Part shown: positions 1-9,127 of the stretch, one piece after another
Layout: every line of letters starts with the position of its first letter
Numbering within the stretch: position 1 is the first letter of the stretch
Assembly: GCF_016924755.1 (NCBI RefSeq)
Contig: NZ_JAFFJX010000020.1
Location: forward strand, 1 to 64,000
Direction of reading: 5' to 3'
DNA length: 64,000 nucleotides
DNA from: Longitalea arenae
GTDB lineage: Bacteria; Bacteroidota; Bacteroidia; Chitinophagales; Chitinophagaceae
The notes under the pieces: model-generated
What the model was told of the DNA's origin: nothing
Databases searched by the model: none
The model's input: only the letters and a program-made list of their open reading frames with translations
Position numbers and translations under genes: made by a program

Positions 1-371
1 CGCTTTGGTGGACCTATAAAAAAGATCCAAGCCAACAAACTGCCGGCAAACCCGGCCTGGGCGTCGTGTGGGAACGTTTTCCCAAGTTTGTGCTTGGTTT
101 TATAGCCGCTTCGCTGATCTTTTCCTTCCTGATTCCAACCGCTGTCACTAAAAGTGTAGCTGCTCCCTTAAAAGGTTTACGCACGCTGTGGTTTGCCCTG
201 GCCTTTGTTTCTATTGGATTGGAAGCCCGGTTTACCGAGCTGGTAAAAACGGAAGGCGGGCGGCCGGCGCTGGCATTTATAGCGGCACAGGTATTTAATA
301 TTGTCTGGACCCTCTTATGGGCTTACCTCTTGTTTGGCGGTGTCTTGTTCCCGGTTCCCGATATTGAGTAA
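1..371 (+). CDS. YeiH-family putative sulfate exporter, C-terminal part
   Basis: The reading frame is open from the window edge (frame of base 3), so the gene starts upstream and only about 122 C-terminal residues are seen. They contain three hydrophobic segments and read like the end of the YeiH / UPF0324 family of inner-membrane putative sulfate exporters, including a stretch of the form LRTLWFALAFVSIGLEARF that is typical of the last helices of this family. A methionine at 66 is internal and should not be taken as the start. Transport substrate is a family-level prediction only. It ends 107 bp before the GH2 gene. Confidence 0.75.
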   Translation, partial: LWWTYKKDPSQQTAGKPGLGVVWERFPKFVLGFIAASLIFSFLIPTAVTKSVAAPLKGLRTLWFALAFVSIGLEARFTELVKTEGGRPALAFIAAQVFNIVWTLLWAYLLFGGVLFPVPDIE

Positions 372-478
372 CATAAACACCCCTTTTTGGAAACATTTGG
401 CTACTATTATATTGCCATGGGAACTGTAATTTCACGCCCGTTAATAGATAAACCGTCACCATACCAGAAAAGATTGCC

Positions 479-2902
479 ATGCAGTTTCGAAAAATTTCCC
501 TGCTTGTTACCTGTTTCCTCTATTGTCTTTGTAATTCCCTTCATGCACAACCTGCCCGCGTACGGGAGGATTTTGATAAGAATTGGACTTTTCACCTCGG
601 GGATCTGCCCCAGGCCAAGAGCACCGGTTTTGACGATGCTTCCTGGCGAAAGTTGAACCTGCCGCATGACTGGAGCATTGAATTGCCCTTCGATTCCACC
701 AGTGCCACCGGAACCGGCGGGGGCGCTTTACGGGGTGGACTGGGCTGGTACCGGAAAACATTTACATTGCCGGCCAGCGATAAGGGTAAAAACATCTTTA
801 TCGATTTCGATGGCGTGTACTGTAATAGTGAAGTGTTCATCAACGGTCATTCTTTCGGCGTACGGCCGAACGGCTATATTTCTTTCCGCTACGATCTTAC
901 GCCTTACCTGAAGTATGGTAACGAAAAAAACGTCATTGCAGTTAAGGTAGACAATAGCAAACAACCGAACAGCCGTTGGTACAGCGGTAGCGGCATCTAT
1001 CGACATGTTTGGCTGGTAAAGACCGGCAGCACCTTTGTTGATAATTGGGGAACTTATGTTAATACGCCGGTTGTTTCTGCTGCTTCTGCCAAAGTGAATA
1101 TCACGACAACCGTCTGCGGAACGGGCGATCTTTGCGATGTAACAACAACGATCCTTAATGCAGCGGGTACGCCGGTAGCCACGCAAACGCAAAAGAATTT
1201 GCATGTAGGTGCTTTACAAACCACCATGCAAACATTCACTATTAGATCGCCCGCATTGTGGAGCATTGAGAATCCATACTTGTATAAAGCCGTTACAAAG
1301 ATCATTTGCAAAGGAAAAACAACCGACGAGTACACCACTGTCTTCGGGATCCGCAATTACCAGTTTGATGTTGATAAAGGATTTTTTCTGAATGGTAAAC
1401 GGGTGAAGATCGTGGGGGTATGTAATCACCATGACCTGGGTTGTTTGGGAACCGCCATCAATACACGGGCGCTGGAACGGCAGCTGCAGATCATGAAGGG
1501 CATGGGCGTAAACGGGATCCGTACTTCGCATAACCCTCCGGCGCCGGAATTGCTCGACCTGTGCGATAAAATGGGCTTTATTGTAATGGATGAAGTTTTC
1601 GATATGTGGAAGCGCAGTAAAACCCAATATGATTACAGTAATGATTTTGACGAATGGTATCAGAAAGACCTGAAAGATCAACTGCTGCGTGATCGCAACC
1701 ATCCGTCGGTATTTATATGGAGCGTGGGTAACGAAATACTCGAGCAATGGCCCAAAGAGGGAGATACCTCAGGACGGGCTTATTTGCGAACCATGCAGGC
1801 CATTGTGCGCAGTCTCGATGACCGTCCTACGGTTACGGCGAATAACGAGGTAAGCGCTTCGAACCAGTTGTTGCAAACGGGTATCAATGAACTGGTGGGA
1901 TATAATTATCATCATGAGCACTGGCCGCCTGATTCGGTGCAAAAGAAATGGGGCCGCAAGCCATTTATAGTGACCGAATCGGTGTCTGCATTACAAACAA
2001 GGGGGCATTATGATATGCCGTCAGACAGTGCGCGCATCTGGCCACAACGGTGGGACCTGCCCGTAGCGAATGCCAACCCCGATCTTACCTGTTCAGCTTA
2101 TGAAAATTGTTTTACACCCTGGGGTTCTTCTCATTTGGCTACCTTGAAAACATTCCTGAAACATGAAAGCATCAGCGGTATGTTTGTGTGGACCGGTTTT
2201 GATTATATTGGTGAACCAACGCCCTATCCCTGGCCGGCGCGCAGTTCTTATTTTGGTATTGTAGACCTGGCCGGTTTTCCCAAGGATGTTTACTATTTGT
2301 ATCAAAGTTTATTTACCACAAAAAATGTATTGCATTTGTTTCCCCACTGGAACTGGCAGCCGGGACAAACCATCGATATGTGGGCTTATTATAACAATGC
2401 CGATGAAGTGGAGCTGTTCATCAATGGAAGATCACAAGGCGTGAAAAGAAAAACAGGCGATGAGCTGCATGTTATGTGGCGGGTGCAATATGAAGCCGGC
2501 AGGGTAGAAGCGGTGTCGAGGAAAGCGGGCAAAGTGGTGGCCACCAGAGTGATCAAAACGGCAGGCGCTCCCGCGCGGATCGTATTGGAAGCAGACCGGC
2601 CGGTCATCCAGGCCAATGGCAGGGACCTGTCTTTTATAACGGTAAAAGTGGTTGATAAAGATGGCAACCTGGTTCCGGCTGCGGCGAATAAGATCCAGTT
2701 TACGCTTAATGGCGCAGGCTTTATTGCAGGTGTTGATAATGGTGATCAAACCAGTCTGGAATCGTTCAAGGCGAGTGAGCGGAAAGCATTCAATGGATTA
2801 TGCCTGGCAGTGATCCAGTCGAACGGAAAACCAGGGAATATAAAATTACAGGCAAGATCGGCCGGACTCTCCGTGGCATCGATAGATATTCTGGGTAAAT
2901 AA
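479..2902 (+). CDS. Secreted glycoside hydrolase family 2 (beta-galactosidase-like)
   Basis: An 807-residue exported enzyme with a signal peptide (about residues 1-23, cut near LHA-QP). Order of modules: GH2 sugar-binding jelly roll (about 30-185), Ig-like domain (190-290), TIM barrel (295-560), DUF4982 (about 600-665) and a GH2 C5 Ig-like domain (about 670-800, with DLSFITVKVVDKDGN). The acid/base candidate is E419 in SVGNE and the nucleophile candidate is E500 in FIVTES; both are present, so it should be active. GH2 members with this tail hydrolyse beta-galactosides or related plant and host glycans; the exact substrate cannot be read from sequence. No SusCD pair is adjacent, so it is probably a stand-alone periplasmic or surface enzyme. 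A terminator follows. Confidence 0.93.
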   Translation: MQFRKISLLVTCFLYCLCNSLHAQPARVREDFDKNWTFHLGDLPQAKSTGFDDASWRKLNLPHDWSIELPFDSTSATGTGGGALRGGLGWYRKTFTLPASDKGKNIFIDFDGVYCNSEVFINGHSFGVRPNGYISFRYDLTPYLKYGNEKNVIAVKVDNSKQPNSRWYSGSGIYRHVWLVKTGSTFVDNWGTYVNTPVVSAASAKVNITTTVCGTGDLCDVTTTILNAAGTPVATQTQKNLHVGALQTTMQTFTIRSPALWSIENPYLYKAVTKIICKGKTTDEYTTVFGIRNYQFDVDKGFFLNGKRVKIVGVCNHHDLGCLGTAINTRALERQLQIMKGMGVNGIRTSHNPPAPELLDLCDKMGFIVMDEVFDMWKRSKTQYDYSNDFDEWYQKDLKDQLLRDRNHPSVFIWSVGNEILEQWPKEGDTSGRAYLRTMQAIVRSLDDRPTVTANNEVSASNQLLQTGINELVGYNYHHEHWPPDSVQKKWGRKPFIVTESVSALQTRGHYDMPSDSARIWPQRWDLPVANANPDLTCSAYENCFTPWGSSHLATLKTFLKHESISGMFVWTGFDYIGEPTPYPWPARSSYFGIVDLAGFPKDVYYLYQSLFTTKNVLHLFPHWNWQPGQTIDMWAYYNNADEVELFINGRSQGVKRKTGDELHVMWRVQYEAGRVEAVSRKAGKVVATRVIKTAGAPARIVLEADRPVIQANGRDLSFITVKVVDKDGNLVPAAANKIQFTLNGAGFIAGVDNGDQTSLESFKASERKAFNGLCLAVIQSNGKPGNIKLQARSAGLSVASIDILGK

Positions 2903-2920
2903 GATGGTTGTACAATGTTA

Positions 2921-2960
2921 AAGGCTTATATGCCGGCTCGAAGGCATATAAGCTTTTATA
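2921..2960 (+). terminator. Rho-independent terminator after GH2 gene
   Basis: Perfect 11-bp stem, GCTTATATGCC at 2924-2934 and its complement at 2943-2953, with an 8-nt loop and TTTTAT following on the plus strand. It sits between the GH2 gene and the convergent gene ending at 3090. Confidence 0.8.
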
Positions 2961-3089
2961 TCCTCCTATAAATGACTTGCCCAAACCTGCAAGCATCTAC
3001 AATTTCTTGCGAGTCTGGGCAAAAGCAGCGAATAATTTTCGATTCAGATAACAGCGACTAAAGCGATCAGTAGTTGAAACTATAAACTA

Positions 3090-3602
3090 TTAAGGGAACA
3101 AACCTGAATATAAAGCCTGGAAAGTATCCACGATCAGTTCATTGAACTTCTTTGAGACGGCAGGATTGGCAACGGTGCCCTGCTCAGTTAATATCACGTT
3201 ACCAACCTGATAATAATTAGTAGTATTATTATCAAAGATCTTGTTTACGTTATTGCCTTTGAAATAATAACATCTGCTGAAGTTCAGCGAATCGGTGGTG
3301 AACACGTAATTGGCTTTCAGTACCTCTTTTGTGCTTTTACTGTAGAACAGTTCTACCCAGTATTTACCTTCGCGTGCCTTGCCTCTGAAGGAAGCATGGT
3401 CCATGTAAACGCTGGCGTCTGTTGCGCTAACTATTGAATCGATCTGTACTTTCTGATTTGCAAAATTGATCATAGGTTGTGCCGGTGTGGGCGCAACTGT
3501 TTGTTTTGCATTCACATACTTTACCGTTGAATTCGTAGGTTGCTGCGCGAGCGCAGGAACGGCTACGGTGGCGAGTATAAGAGTAAGCAATCGGGTTTTC
3601 AT
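3090..3602 (-). CDS. Secreted hypothetical protein
   Basis: 170 residues with a clear signal peptide (MKTRLLTLILATVAVPALA, cleavage before QQ). The mature part is mostly beta-predicted and polar, without cysteine pairs or a lipobox; the single cysteine lies in FSRCYYF. I do not recognise a family. It is a monocistron, convergent with the GH2 gene, and its stop lies about 130 bp beyond the GH2 terminator. Most likely a periplasmic protein. Confidence 0.7.
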   Translation of the reverse strand: MKTRLLTLILATVAVPALAQQPTNSTVKYVNAKQTVAPTPAQPMINFANQKVQIDSIVSATDASVYMDHASFRGKAREGKYWVELFYSKSTKEVLKANYVFTTDSLNFSRCYYFKGNNVNKIFDNNTTNYYQVGNVILTEQGTVANPAVSKKFNELIVDTFQALYSGLFP

Positions 3603-3966
3603 AATGTGTGGGTTTTTTTAAAACTACACAAGTTATTTTACATCTGCAATAGGCGCTGGGAAAAAGCCGGATACGCTAAAACCCTTACTGCTACAGGCTA
3701 TAATGTATTAATGTGGGGTTCAATGGGTTGACACCTGCTAAAAAGTTAAGCGTGGAGATGGGTATTTTGAGAAAAAGATTGGAAACAGCCCTTTTTTGAC
3801 GGCGGGAACCGGCAAAACGCCAGCCTGGTGATGAGATAACTTACAGATGAAATTTAACGAAATAGAGTATAGATATTGCCTTTATAAAATTGATGGATGA
3901 CAATAAATATTGGTTACGGTAATGCCTGAGTGATTTTGTGTGGAATATTGAGTACTTTTTCTGGAT
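3603..3966. other. Intergenic region, divergent
   Basis: No supported gene. It separates the minus-strand secreted protein from the AT-rich DUF6934 gene and should hold both promoters. The only candidate I can point to is TTG at 3910-3912 followed 18 nt later by TGATTTTG at 3931-3938, one mismatch from the Bacteroidota -7 consensus TAnnTTTG, 28 bp before the ATG at 3967. The right half is clearly AT-richer than the left. Confidence 0.4.
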
Positions 3967-4338
3967 ATGAATTATGAAATATATTCAGATCTTGATGTTA
4001 CGAAAGATTTAGGAGTATTTGAGTTTTTAAGTGTGGGGGAGAAAAGAGTTATAAATAAAAGAATTGCATTTATACCGTCAGCAGTACCGTTCGTTTATAA
4101 TTTAGCTTTTGGAGATATTAATGAAGATGGTGAAATTGATGATTTAACTATCAGCAATAATGGGGGTAGAAATAAAGTTCTGTCTACTCTTGCAAAGGTT
4201 GTAGAGATATATACTAACAAATACCCTGAGCGATTAATCTATTTTCGAGGCAGCACGAAAGAACGCACAAGGCTTTATAGAATGGCAGTTGGTTTGAACC
4301 CGGATGAGCTGGCAAAAAAAATTGAAAATATATGCTGA
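3967..4338 (+). CDS. DUF6934 family protein
   Basis: 123 residues matching the pattern of the Bacteroidota-specific DUF6934 family: an N-terminal F-x-S-x-G segment (EFLSVGEKRVINKRI), a central YNLAFGDINEDGEIDDLTIS block, then NGGRNKVLSTLAKVV and the characteristic GSTKERTRLYRMAV near the C terminus. Function is unknown for the family. The gene is much AT-richer than its neighbours (19 G+C in the 60 bases 4021-4080), which suggests recent acquisition. It is followed by a 51-codon ORF at 4430 and a shared terminator, an arrangement resembling small two-gene modules; a toxin-antitoxin role is only a guess. Confidence 0.8.
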   Translation: MNYEIYSDLDVTKDLGVFEFLSVGEKRVINKRIAFIPSAVPFVYNLAFGDINEDGEIDDLTISNNGGRNKVLSTLAKVVEIYTNKYPERLIYFRGSTKERTRLYRMAVGLNPDELAKKIENIC

Positions 4339-4429
4339 AACGGAAGATGGCTTTGAGTTTGTTCCGTTTCGCAAAAATATGATAATCAATGCCTTTCTAA
4401 TTAAAAGAAAAAACGTTTAACTCTGATGT

Positions 4430-4585
4430 ATGAAAAAGACAAAAAAGAAGAAAAGCATTTTTGATCAAAAAGTCAATCTAACCATAGCGGAAAGGTTGAG
4501 TAACGTTAAATTAGGTGCATTTCAACTTAAGAAACTCGAAGAATCAAACTTGCATCGGGAAAAAATGAAGTCATTACCCAAGTAA
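4430..4585 (+). CDS. Small basic protein paired with DUF6934
   Basis: A 51-codon ORF from ATG 4430 to TAA 4585. The product starts MKKTKKKKSIFDQKVN and is strongly basic at its N terminus, with a helical middle (IAERLSNVKLGAFQLKKLEE). It lies 91 bp after the DUF6934 gene, has the same AT-rich composition, and is followed 27 bp later by a good terminator, so the two could be one transcript. No family recognised. The coding call rests on composition, position and the terminator; it could still be a chance ORF. Confidence 0.5.
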   Translation: MKKTKKKKSIFDQKVNLTIAERLSNVKLGAFQLKKLEESNLHREKMKSLPK

Positions 4586-4611
4586 CCGTAACCGGCGATA
4601 AAAGATATAAT

Positions 4612-4645
4612 AAACCCCATTTGCTTATAGCGGATGGGGTTTTGC
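4612..4645 (+). terminator. Terminator after DUF6934 module
   Basis: AAACCCCAT at 4612-4620 pairs with ATGGGGTTT at 4634-4642 across a 13-nt loop, with a further T at 4643. Confidence 0.7.
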
Positions 4646-4854
4646 TTTAGGTTCCGCTGCCAGTTAAAGTTCATTGCTGCCAGAACACTAAAAGTTATTA
4701 ATGTACGTTTCTAAGGGTTAACCGGTAGCGCCTCGTCATAGTGTGTTGCAGTATGCTGAAAAGTTATGAAGGCATTACTTTGGTCACATGTTTTGACTTA
4801 TTTTCGCCCGCTAATTGACCTTTAGAATAAAGCACAAAATCGTATCACAAAGCA

Positions 4855-5922
4855 ATGAAATCAATAACCTGGATTAACCGGTCAGGACGCCTGGTAGTAG
4901 CAGCCTGTTTACCGTTTGTAATGCATGCCTGCTCCAGCGGAGAGGCCAATACCACCAACGCCAAAGCGATAGATTCAACGGGCGTTACCAACACAAAAGA
5001 AGCCGCGTCAACCAAAGAAACCGAGACCAGGATCCCGACTACATTGGATACCGCCCTGTATGATCGCAAACTGGCTGAAATGGCCAATGGCGATACATCT
5101 GGACGTTGGCCGGTAAAAGGTCCTTATCCGTTACCAGGTGCTGTTCTTCCTTTTAAAAGGGTAGTGGCTTATTATGGCAACCTGTATTCGAAGCAAATGG
5201 GTATCCTGGGTGAATATCCACCAGACGAGATGCTGGCAAAACTGGCTGCAGACGTAAAAAAATGGGAAACCGCCGACCCTTCTACGCCCGTACAGCCCGC
5301 TTTACATTATATAGCTGTAACTGCACAGGGGAGTCCGGGCAGAGACGGCAAATACCGTTTGCGCATGCCGTTTAAGCAAATTGATTCAATATTGGGTATG
5401 GCTGCCCGTATCAATGCACTCGTTTACCTCGATGTGCAGGTTGGCTTCAGCAATGTGCAGGCTGAAATCCCGCTGCTGGAAAAATACCTGAAGATGCCAC
5501 ATGTACACCTGGGTATCGATCCTGAATTTTCCATGAAAACAGGAAAGCGGCCGGGCGCTGTGATAGGCACCATGGATGCAAGCGATATAAATTTTGTTAC
5601 TGAATACCTCGCCAATCTTACAAAGGCGAATAACCTGCCACCCAAGATGCTGGTGGTTCACCGCTTCACCCAGAACATGGTCACTAACTACAAGAACATT
5701 AAGTTAAGGCCCGAAGTGCAGATCATCATTGATATGGATGGCTGGGGCGAACCATCTCTTAAACATGACAGCTACAAGGCCTATGTTTGGAGAGAGCCTG
5801 TGCAGTTCTCCGGTTATAAATTGTTTTACAAGAACGATATTCGCAAACCGGGCAGCCATATGTTATCGCCTGAAGAAGTACTGGCTGAGAAACCCAGGCC
5901 GCTTTATATACAATATCAATAA
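4855..5922 (+). CDS. Lipoprotein, possible TIM-barrel hydrolase, unknown function
   Basis: 355 residues. The N terminus carries a lipobox (FVMHAC-SS, Cys26) preceded by a hydrophobic stretch, then a low-complexity Ser/Thr/Ala/Lys linker to about residue 65. The globular part (about 85-355) alternates strand and helix segments: FKRVVAYYGN, ALHYIAVTAQ, NALVYLDVQ, VHLGIDPEFSM, KMLVVHRFTQ, VQIIIDMDGWG. This rhythm, with a D-x-E in GIDPEF at the end of a strand, resembles TIM-barrel enzymes of the glycosidase type, but I cannot assign a family and treat the fold as inference. It stands alone, ending before a strong terminator at 5958. Confidence 0.7.
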   Translation: MKSITWINRSGRLVVAACLPFVMHACSSGEANTTNAKAIDSTGVTNTKEAASTKETETRIPTTLDTALYDRKLAEMANGDTSGRWPVKGPYPLPGAVLPFKRVVAYYGNLYSKQMGILGEYPPDEMLAKLAADVKKWETADPSTPVQPALHYIAVTAQGSPGRDGKYRLRMPFKQIDSILGMAARINALVYLDVQVGFSNVQAEIPLLEKYLKMPHVHLGIDPEFSMKTGKRPGAVIGTMDASDINFVTEYLANLTKANNLPPKMLVVHRFTQNMVTNYKNIKLRPEVQIIIDMDGWGEPSLKHDSYKAYVWREPVQFSGYKLFYKNDIRKPGSHMLSPEEVLAEKPRPLYIQYQ

Positions 5923-5957
5923 TATTAAATATTGAGCCGTACCGGCCAATGTTGTTG

Positions 5958-5990
5958 AATCCGTCCCGGCTGCCCGGGACGGATTTTTTA
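5958..5990 (+). terminator. Rho-independent terminator
   Basis: Perfect 12-bp stem, AATCCGTCCCGG at 5958-5969 and its complement at 5974-5985, 4-nt loop, then TTTT on the plus strand. Confidence 0.88.
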
Positions 5991-6025
5991 TGCTATCTTA
6001 GAAAGCGCAAATCATAACCAGGAGT

Positions 6026-6370
6026 ATGGCCTACAATGAAAAATTAGCAGACAGGGTGCGGGAAATAATATCACTCACGCACGACAATGTGGAGGAGAAA
6101 AAGATGTTCGGCGGATTGTGTTTTATGGTCAATGAGAAAATGTGTATTGGTGTTGAACGGGAGCGCATCATGGTAAGGCTCGATCCCGCAGTGTATGATA
6201 AGGCCATGGAGATGGAAGGATGCACTGCCATGGATTTTACCGGCAAAATAATGAAAGGTTATGTTTTTGTAGATGCCGCTGTATTGAAAACGAAAACGAA
6301 GCTGGATCATTGGGTGCAACTGGCGCTCGATTTTAATAAAAGAGCCAAAGCATCGAAAAAGAAAAAGTGA
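6026..6370 (+). CDS. TfoX/Sxy N-terminal domain protein
   Basis: 114 residues covering the TfoX N-terminal domain almost alone: VEEKKMFGGLCFMVNEKMCIGV, then a strand-rich half with VRLDP and DFTGKIMKGYVFVD, ending in a lysine-rich tail (KASKKKK). Stand-alone TfoX_N proteins are widespread in Bacteroidota; the full-length family regulates competence in gamma-proteobacteria, but the stand-alone domain has no proven role. An AGGAG sequence lies directly before the ATG, unusual for this phylum. A TATCTTAG element at about 5993-6000 is one base off TAnnTTTG. Confidence 0.85.
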   Translation: MAYNEKLADRVREIISLTHDNVEEKKMFGGLCFMVNEKMCIGVERERIMVRLDPAVYDKAMEMEGCTAMDFTGKIMKGYVFVDAAVLKTKTKLDHWVQLALDFNKRAKASKKKK

Positions 6371-6700
6371 GCCCTCGGATTTATGCCAGCGCATGCCCGG
6401 CAACCACAGTACAAGATGATTGATTTCAGCTATTTATACCAATCGCCGCAGGCTTGTTTTGTAAACTGACCTTTACTTTCTGGCATCCCGCCCATGAATA
6501 CATGGAAATTGTTCTTTTTACATGTATATTTATCTACACTATAAAAATGCTATAACCTTTTCTTTTTTGTGCAACCGGGCAGGCCCCGGCAACGGGTCTC
6601 TTCTTTTTGAAATACTGTTTTATTAGATTGAAGACCAACCAGTACAGGATAATTATCGTACTAAAGGATACAGGACTTTATTTGGACCCCCTATCAAAAC
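6371..6700. other. Intergenic region upstream of large surface protein
   Basis: No supported gene. The stretch holds T-rich and GC-rich patches (around 6570-6600 a CCGGG / CCCGG palindromic segment) that could form a leader hairpin, but no family-level riboswitch could be recognised. The reading frame open before 6701 has no signal peptide and was not used. Confidence 0.35.
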
Positions 6701-9127
6701 ATGATGAAATATTTACTCTGCTTTGCTGCAATATTGGTAGCACTTTGCGGTTTTTCACAAATGCAGACCTGTCCAACCAACATCAATTTTGGTACAGGTG
6801 ATCTGTCATTCTGGTCAGCGAGGACCGGCCTGATGGGGGGACAAAACCAAAGCTATCCTGCTCCAAATGCAGGGCTTACCAATATTCCTGAATATTCCAT
6901 CGGCACTACCGGCATCCAGGTGATCACAGCCGCCACCAGTGATCCCTATGGCTTTTTTCCCACCATTCCTACTATTAATGGGTATGCATACAATTATTCT
7001 ATCAAGCTTGGATCAACCTCCACCTCCCGTGACCTGCAGCAGGGCGGGCGAAGTCCGGGCGGGTTTACGAGGGCCGTCTCATACACCATCGATGTGCCTG
7101 CGGGGCCTGCCACTGTTCCCTATACTATGACCTATGCATACGCCATGGTGCTGGAAAACGGAACCCATAATTCGAGCGAGCAGCCCATGTTCAGGGCTAC
7201 GCTAAGCACCCAGGATAGTATCATCACCTGCGCATCGCCCGGTTATTATCTGCCTACATTTGATAATGCCCCCGGTGGTGGCACCAGTACCGGCGCCACC
7301 CTCGATTCTGCCGCTGCACTGGCCAATGGATTCACCAACAGCCCGGTTCCTTTTCTGTCCTTTTCAGGGAACAATAACCAGGGCGGCACTTTGTTATATG
7401 ATGTATGGACAAAAGGCTGGACGGAAGTGACCTTTGATCTTTCTGCCTACCGCGGCCGGCAGGTTACGCTTACTTTTGAAGCTGATAATTGCACACCAGG
7501 CGCGCATTTCGCGTATGCGTATGTAGCCTTGCGCAATGTGTGCGCCGGCCTCGAGATCAGCGGCAAAACCGTCGCCTGCACCAATACCACCATCGAATAT
7601 TCAGTGCCTGCCCTGGCGGGCGCTACCTATGCGTGGACGGTGCCCGCCGGCTGGACGATCAACTCAGGCGCCCATTCAAATATTATCAATGTAACAGTTG
7701 GTCCGGGTGGCGGCTTTATTACAAGTCATGAGGTAAATGGTTGCGCCGATCTCCGCGATACAATACATGTAAACACCACGCCACCAACGGAAGCAGGAAG
7801 GATCATGAGCGATACTACAGTGTGCGCCGGCATCAATAACTGCCCCTTATCAATTGCCGATGAACGGGGAACCATTTTGAAATGGCTGTCGGCTACCGAT
7901 GGTGCGGGCTGGCAGGAAATTCCGGTTGCCGCCAACCGCTATACCGCACAGAACCTTACTGCTTCAACACGCTTCGCCGCCCTGGTGCAAAATGGCAATG
8001 CCTGCACCATTGATACCGCCCATGCCGCTTTTATTACGGTAGATCCTAAATCAGATGGTGGCAGCATAAGCCCCGACCTAACCAATGTTTGCCTCGGCGA
8101 GAACCTAAATCCAAAACTTTCATTGAATAATAATACCGGCGCAGTATTGAACTGGCAGTTGTCTTATGATAATAGCAGCTGGAGCAATGTAACGCCCGTT
8201 AATACCAATACAAGCCTTCAGGCGGGCGCGGTTACGAGAACAAGCTACTTCCGGTCCATTGTGAAAAGCGGGGTTTGCCCCGGCGATACCAGTGATGTGG
8301 CAACGATCAGGTTCTATAATGTGCCGGCCCCGGCTGCAAGGATCGATCCGGATTCAACTGAAATATGCCATGGCAAATCGGCTCTGCTGAATGCCACCAT
8401 CACTACCGGCACCAATTATGCGTGGAGTTCCAATGTGCCATTATCGCCCGGCGGCAGCGGGGTGGTGCCTGCTGCACCCTTCCCGCTGACGGCTACAGCT
8501 ACACCACAGGTGACATCTGATGTAGTGCTCACTGTAACCAATACCGGCTGTCCCAATCCATCGCAAGATACATTTCATATATATGTAACCGATCCAATTA
8601 TAGTAGAGGCGGGCAATGATACGGCCGTTGTATTCAGCCAGCCTTTACAGTTCAATGCAACGGTAAACGACCGCAATGCCAATAACTGGGAATGGACGCC
8701 CTCTTCTTATTTAAGCAATACCACTATTGCCGATCCGCTTGCAGTATACGATCTTAATGCACCGGCCGCCATTACATATATAGCTACAGCAAGAACAATG
8801 GCCGGTTGCAGCGGTTCAGATACACTAACGGTAAAGATCTTCAAAACCGGTGCCGACATCTTCGTGCCTTCCGGCTTCACGCCCAATGGCGATGGCCGCA
8901 ATGATGTGATCAGGCCGATCATGGCTGGCGTAAAACAATTGAACTTTTTCCGCATCTACAATCGCTGGGGTCAGCTGGTATACAGCACCAGCCAGGCGTA
9001 CAAGGGATGGGATGGAACCATTAGCGGTTTGAAGCAGTCGTCGCAAACATTTGTGTATATGGTGCAGGCTGTTGACTATACCGGAAAAGTGATTGTTAAA
9101 CGGGGAAGTTTTGTGCTGATCCGCTGA
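6701..9127 (+). CDS. Large secreted protein with PKD-like repeats and T9SS C-terminal domain
   Basis: 808 residues. A signal peptide (MMKYLLCFAAILVALCGFS) is followed by an N-terminal globular region (about 25-280), then Ig/PKD-like modules rich in cysteine and W/Y pairs (about 285-700) and a gliding-motility-associated C-terminal domain (CHU_C, TIGR04131 type) from about residue 720, with FVPSGFTPNGDGRNDV and IYNRWGQLVY. That domain is a type IX secretion signal, so the protein is expected to be exported through the T9SS to the cell surface. Adhesion is the usual suggestion for such proteins; nothing catalytic is visible. Monocistronic. Confidence 0.9.
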   Translation: MMKYLLCFAAILVALCGFSQMQTCPTNINFGTGDLSFWSARTGLMGGQNQSYPAPNAGLTNIPEYSIGTTGIQVITAATSDPYGFFPTIPTINGYAYNYSIKLGSTSTSRDLQQGGRSPGGFTRAVSYTIDVPAGPATVPYTMTYAYAMVLENGTHNSSEQPMFRATLSTQDSIITCASPGYYLPTFDNAPGGGTSTGATLDSAAALANGFTNSPVPFLSFSGNNNQGGTLLYDVWTKGWTEVTFDLSAYRGRQVTLTFEADNCTPGAHFAYAYVALRNVCAGLEISGKTVACTNTTIEYSVPALAGATYAWTVPAGWTINSGAHSNIINVTVGPGGGFITSHEVNGCADLRDTIHVNTTPPTEAGRIMSDTTVCAGINNCPLSIADERGTILKWLSATDGAGWQEIPVAANRYTAQNLTASTRFAALVQNGNACTIDTAHAAFITVDPKSDGGSISPDLTNVCLGENLNPKLSLNNNTGAVLNWQLSYDNSSWSNVTPVNTNTSLQAGAVTRTSYFRSIVKSGVCPGDTSDVATIRFYNVPAPAARIDPDSTEICHGKSALLNATITTGTNYAWSSNVPLSPGGSGVVPAAPFPLTATATPQVTSDVVLTVTNTGCPNPSQDTFHIYVTDPIIVEAGNDTAVVFSQPLQFNATVNDRNANNWEWTPSSYLSNTTIADPLAVYDLNAPAAITYIATARTMAGCSGSDTLTVKIFKTGADIFVPSGFTPNGDGRNDVIRPIMAGVKQLNFFRIYNRWGQLVYSTSQAYKGWDGTISGLKQSSQTFVYMVQAVDYTGKVIVKRGSFVLIR

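Noticed and set aside
3540-3731. 63-codon plus-strand ORF
   Set aside because: Antisense to the start of the secreted protein at 3602 and without recognisable features.
6560-6600. Riboswitch-like CCGGCAAC segment upstream of the T9SS protein
   Set aside because: The CCCGGCAAC-like string resembles a piece of the SAM-I core, but the remaining helices are absent and the downstream gene does not fit.
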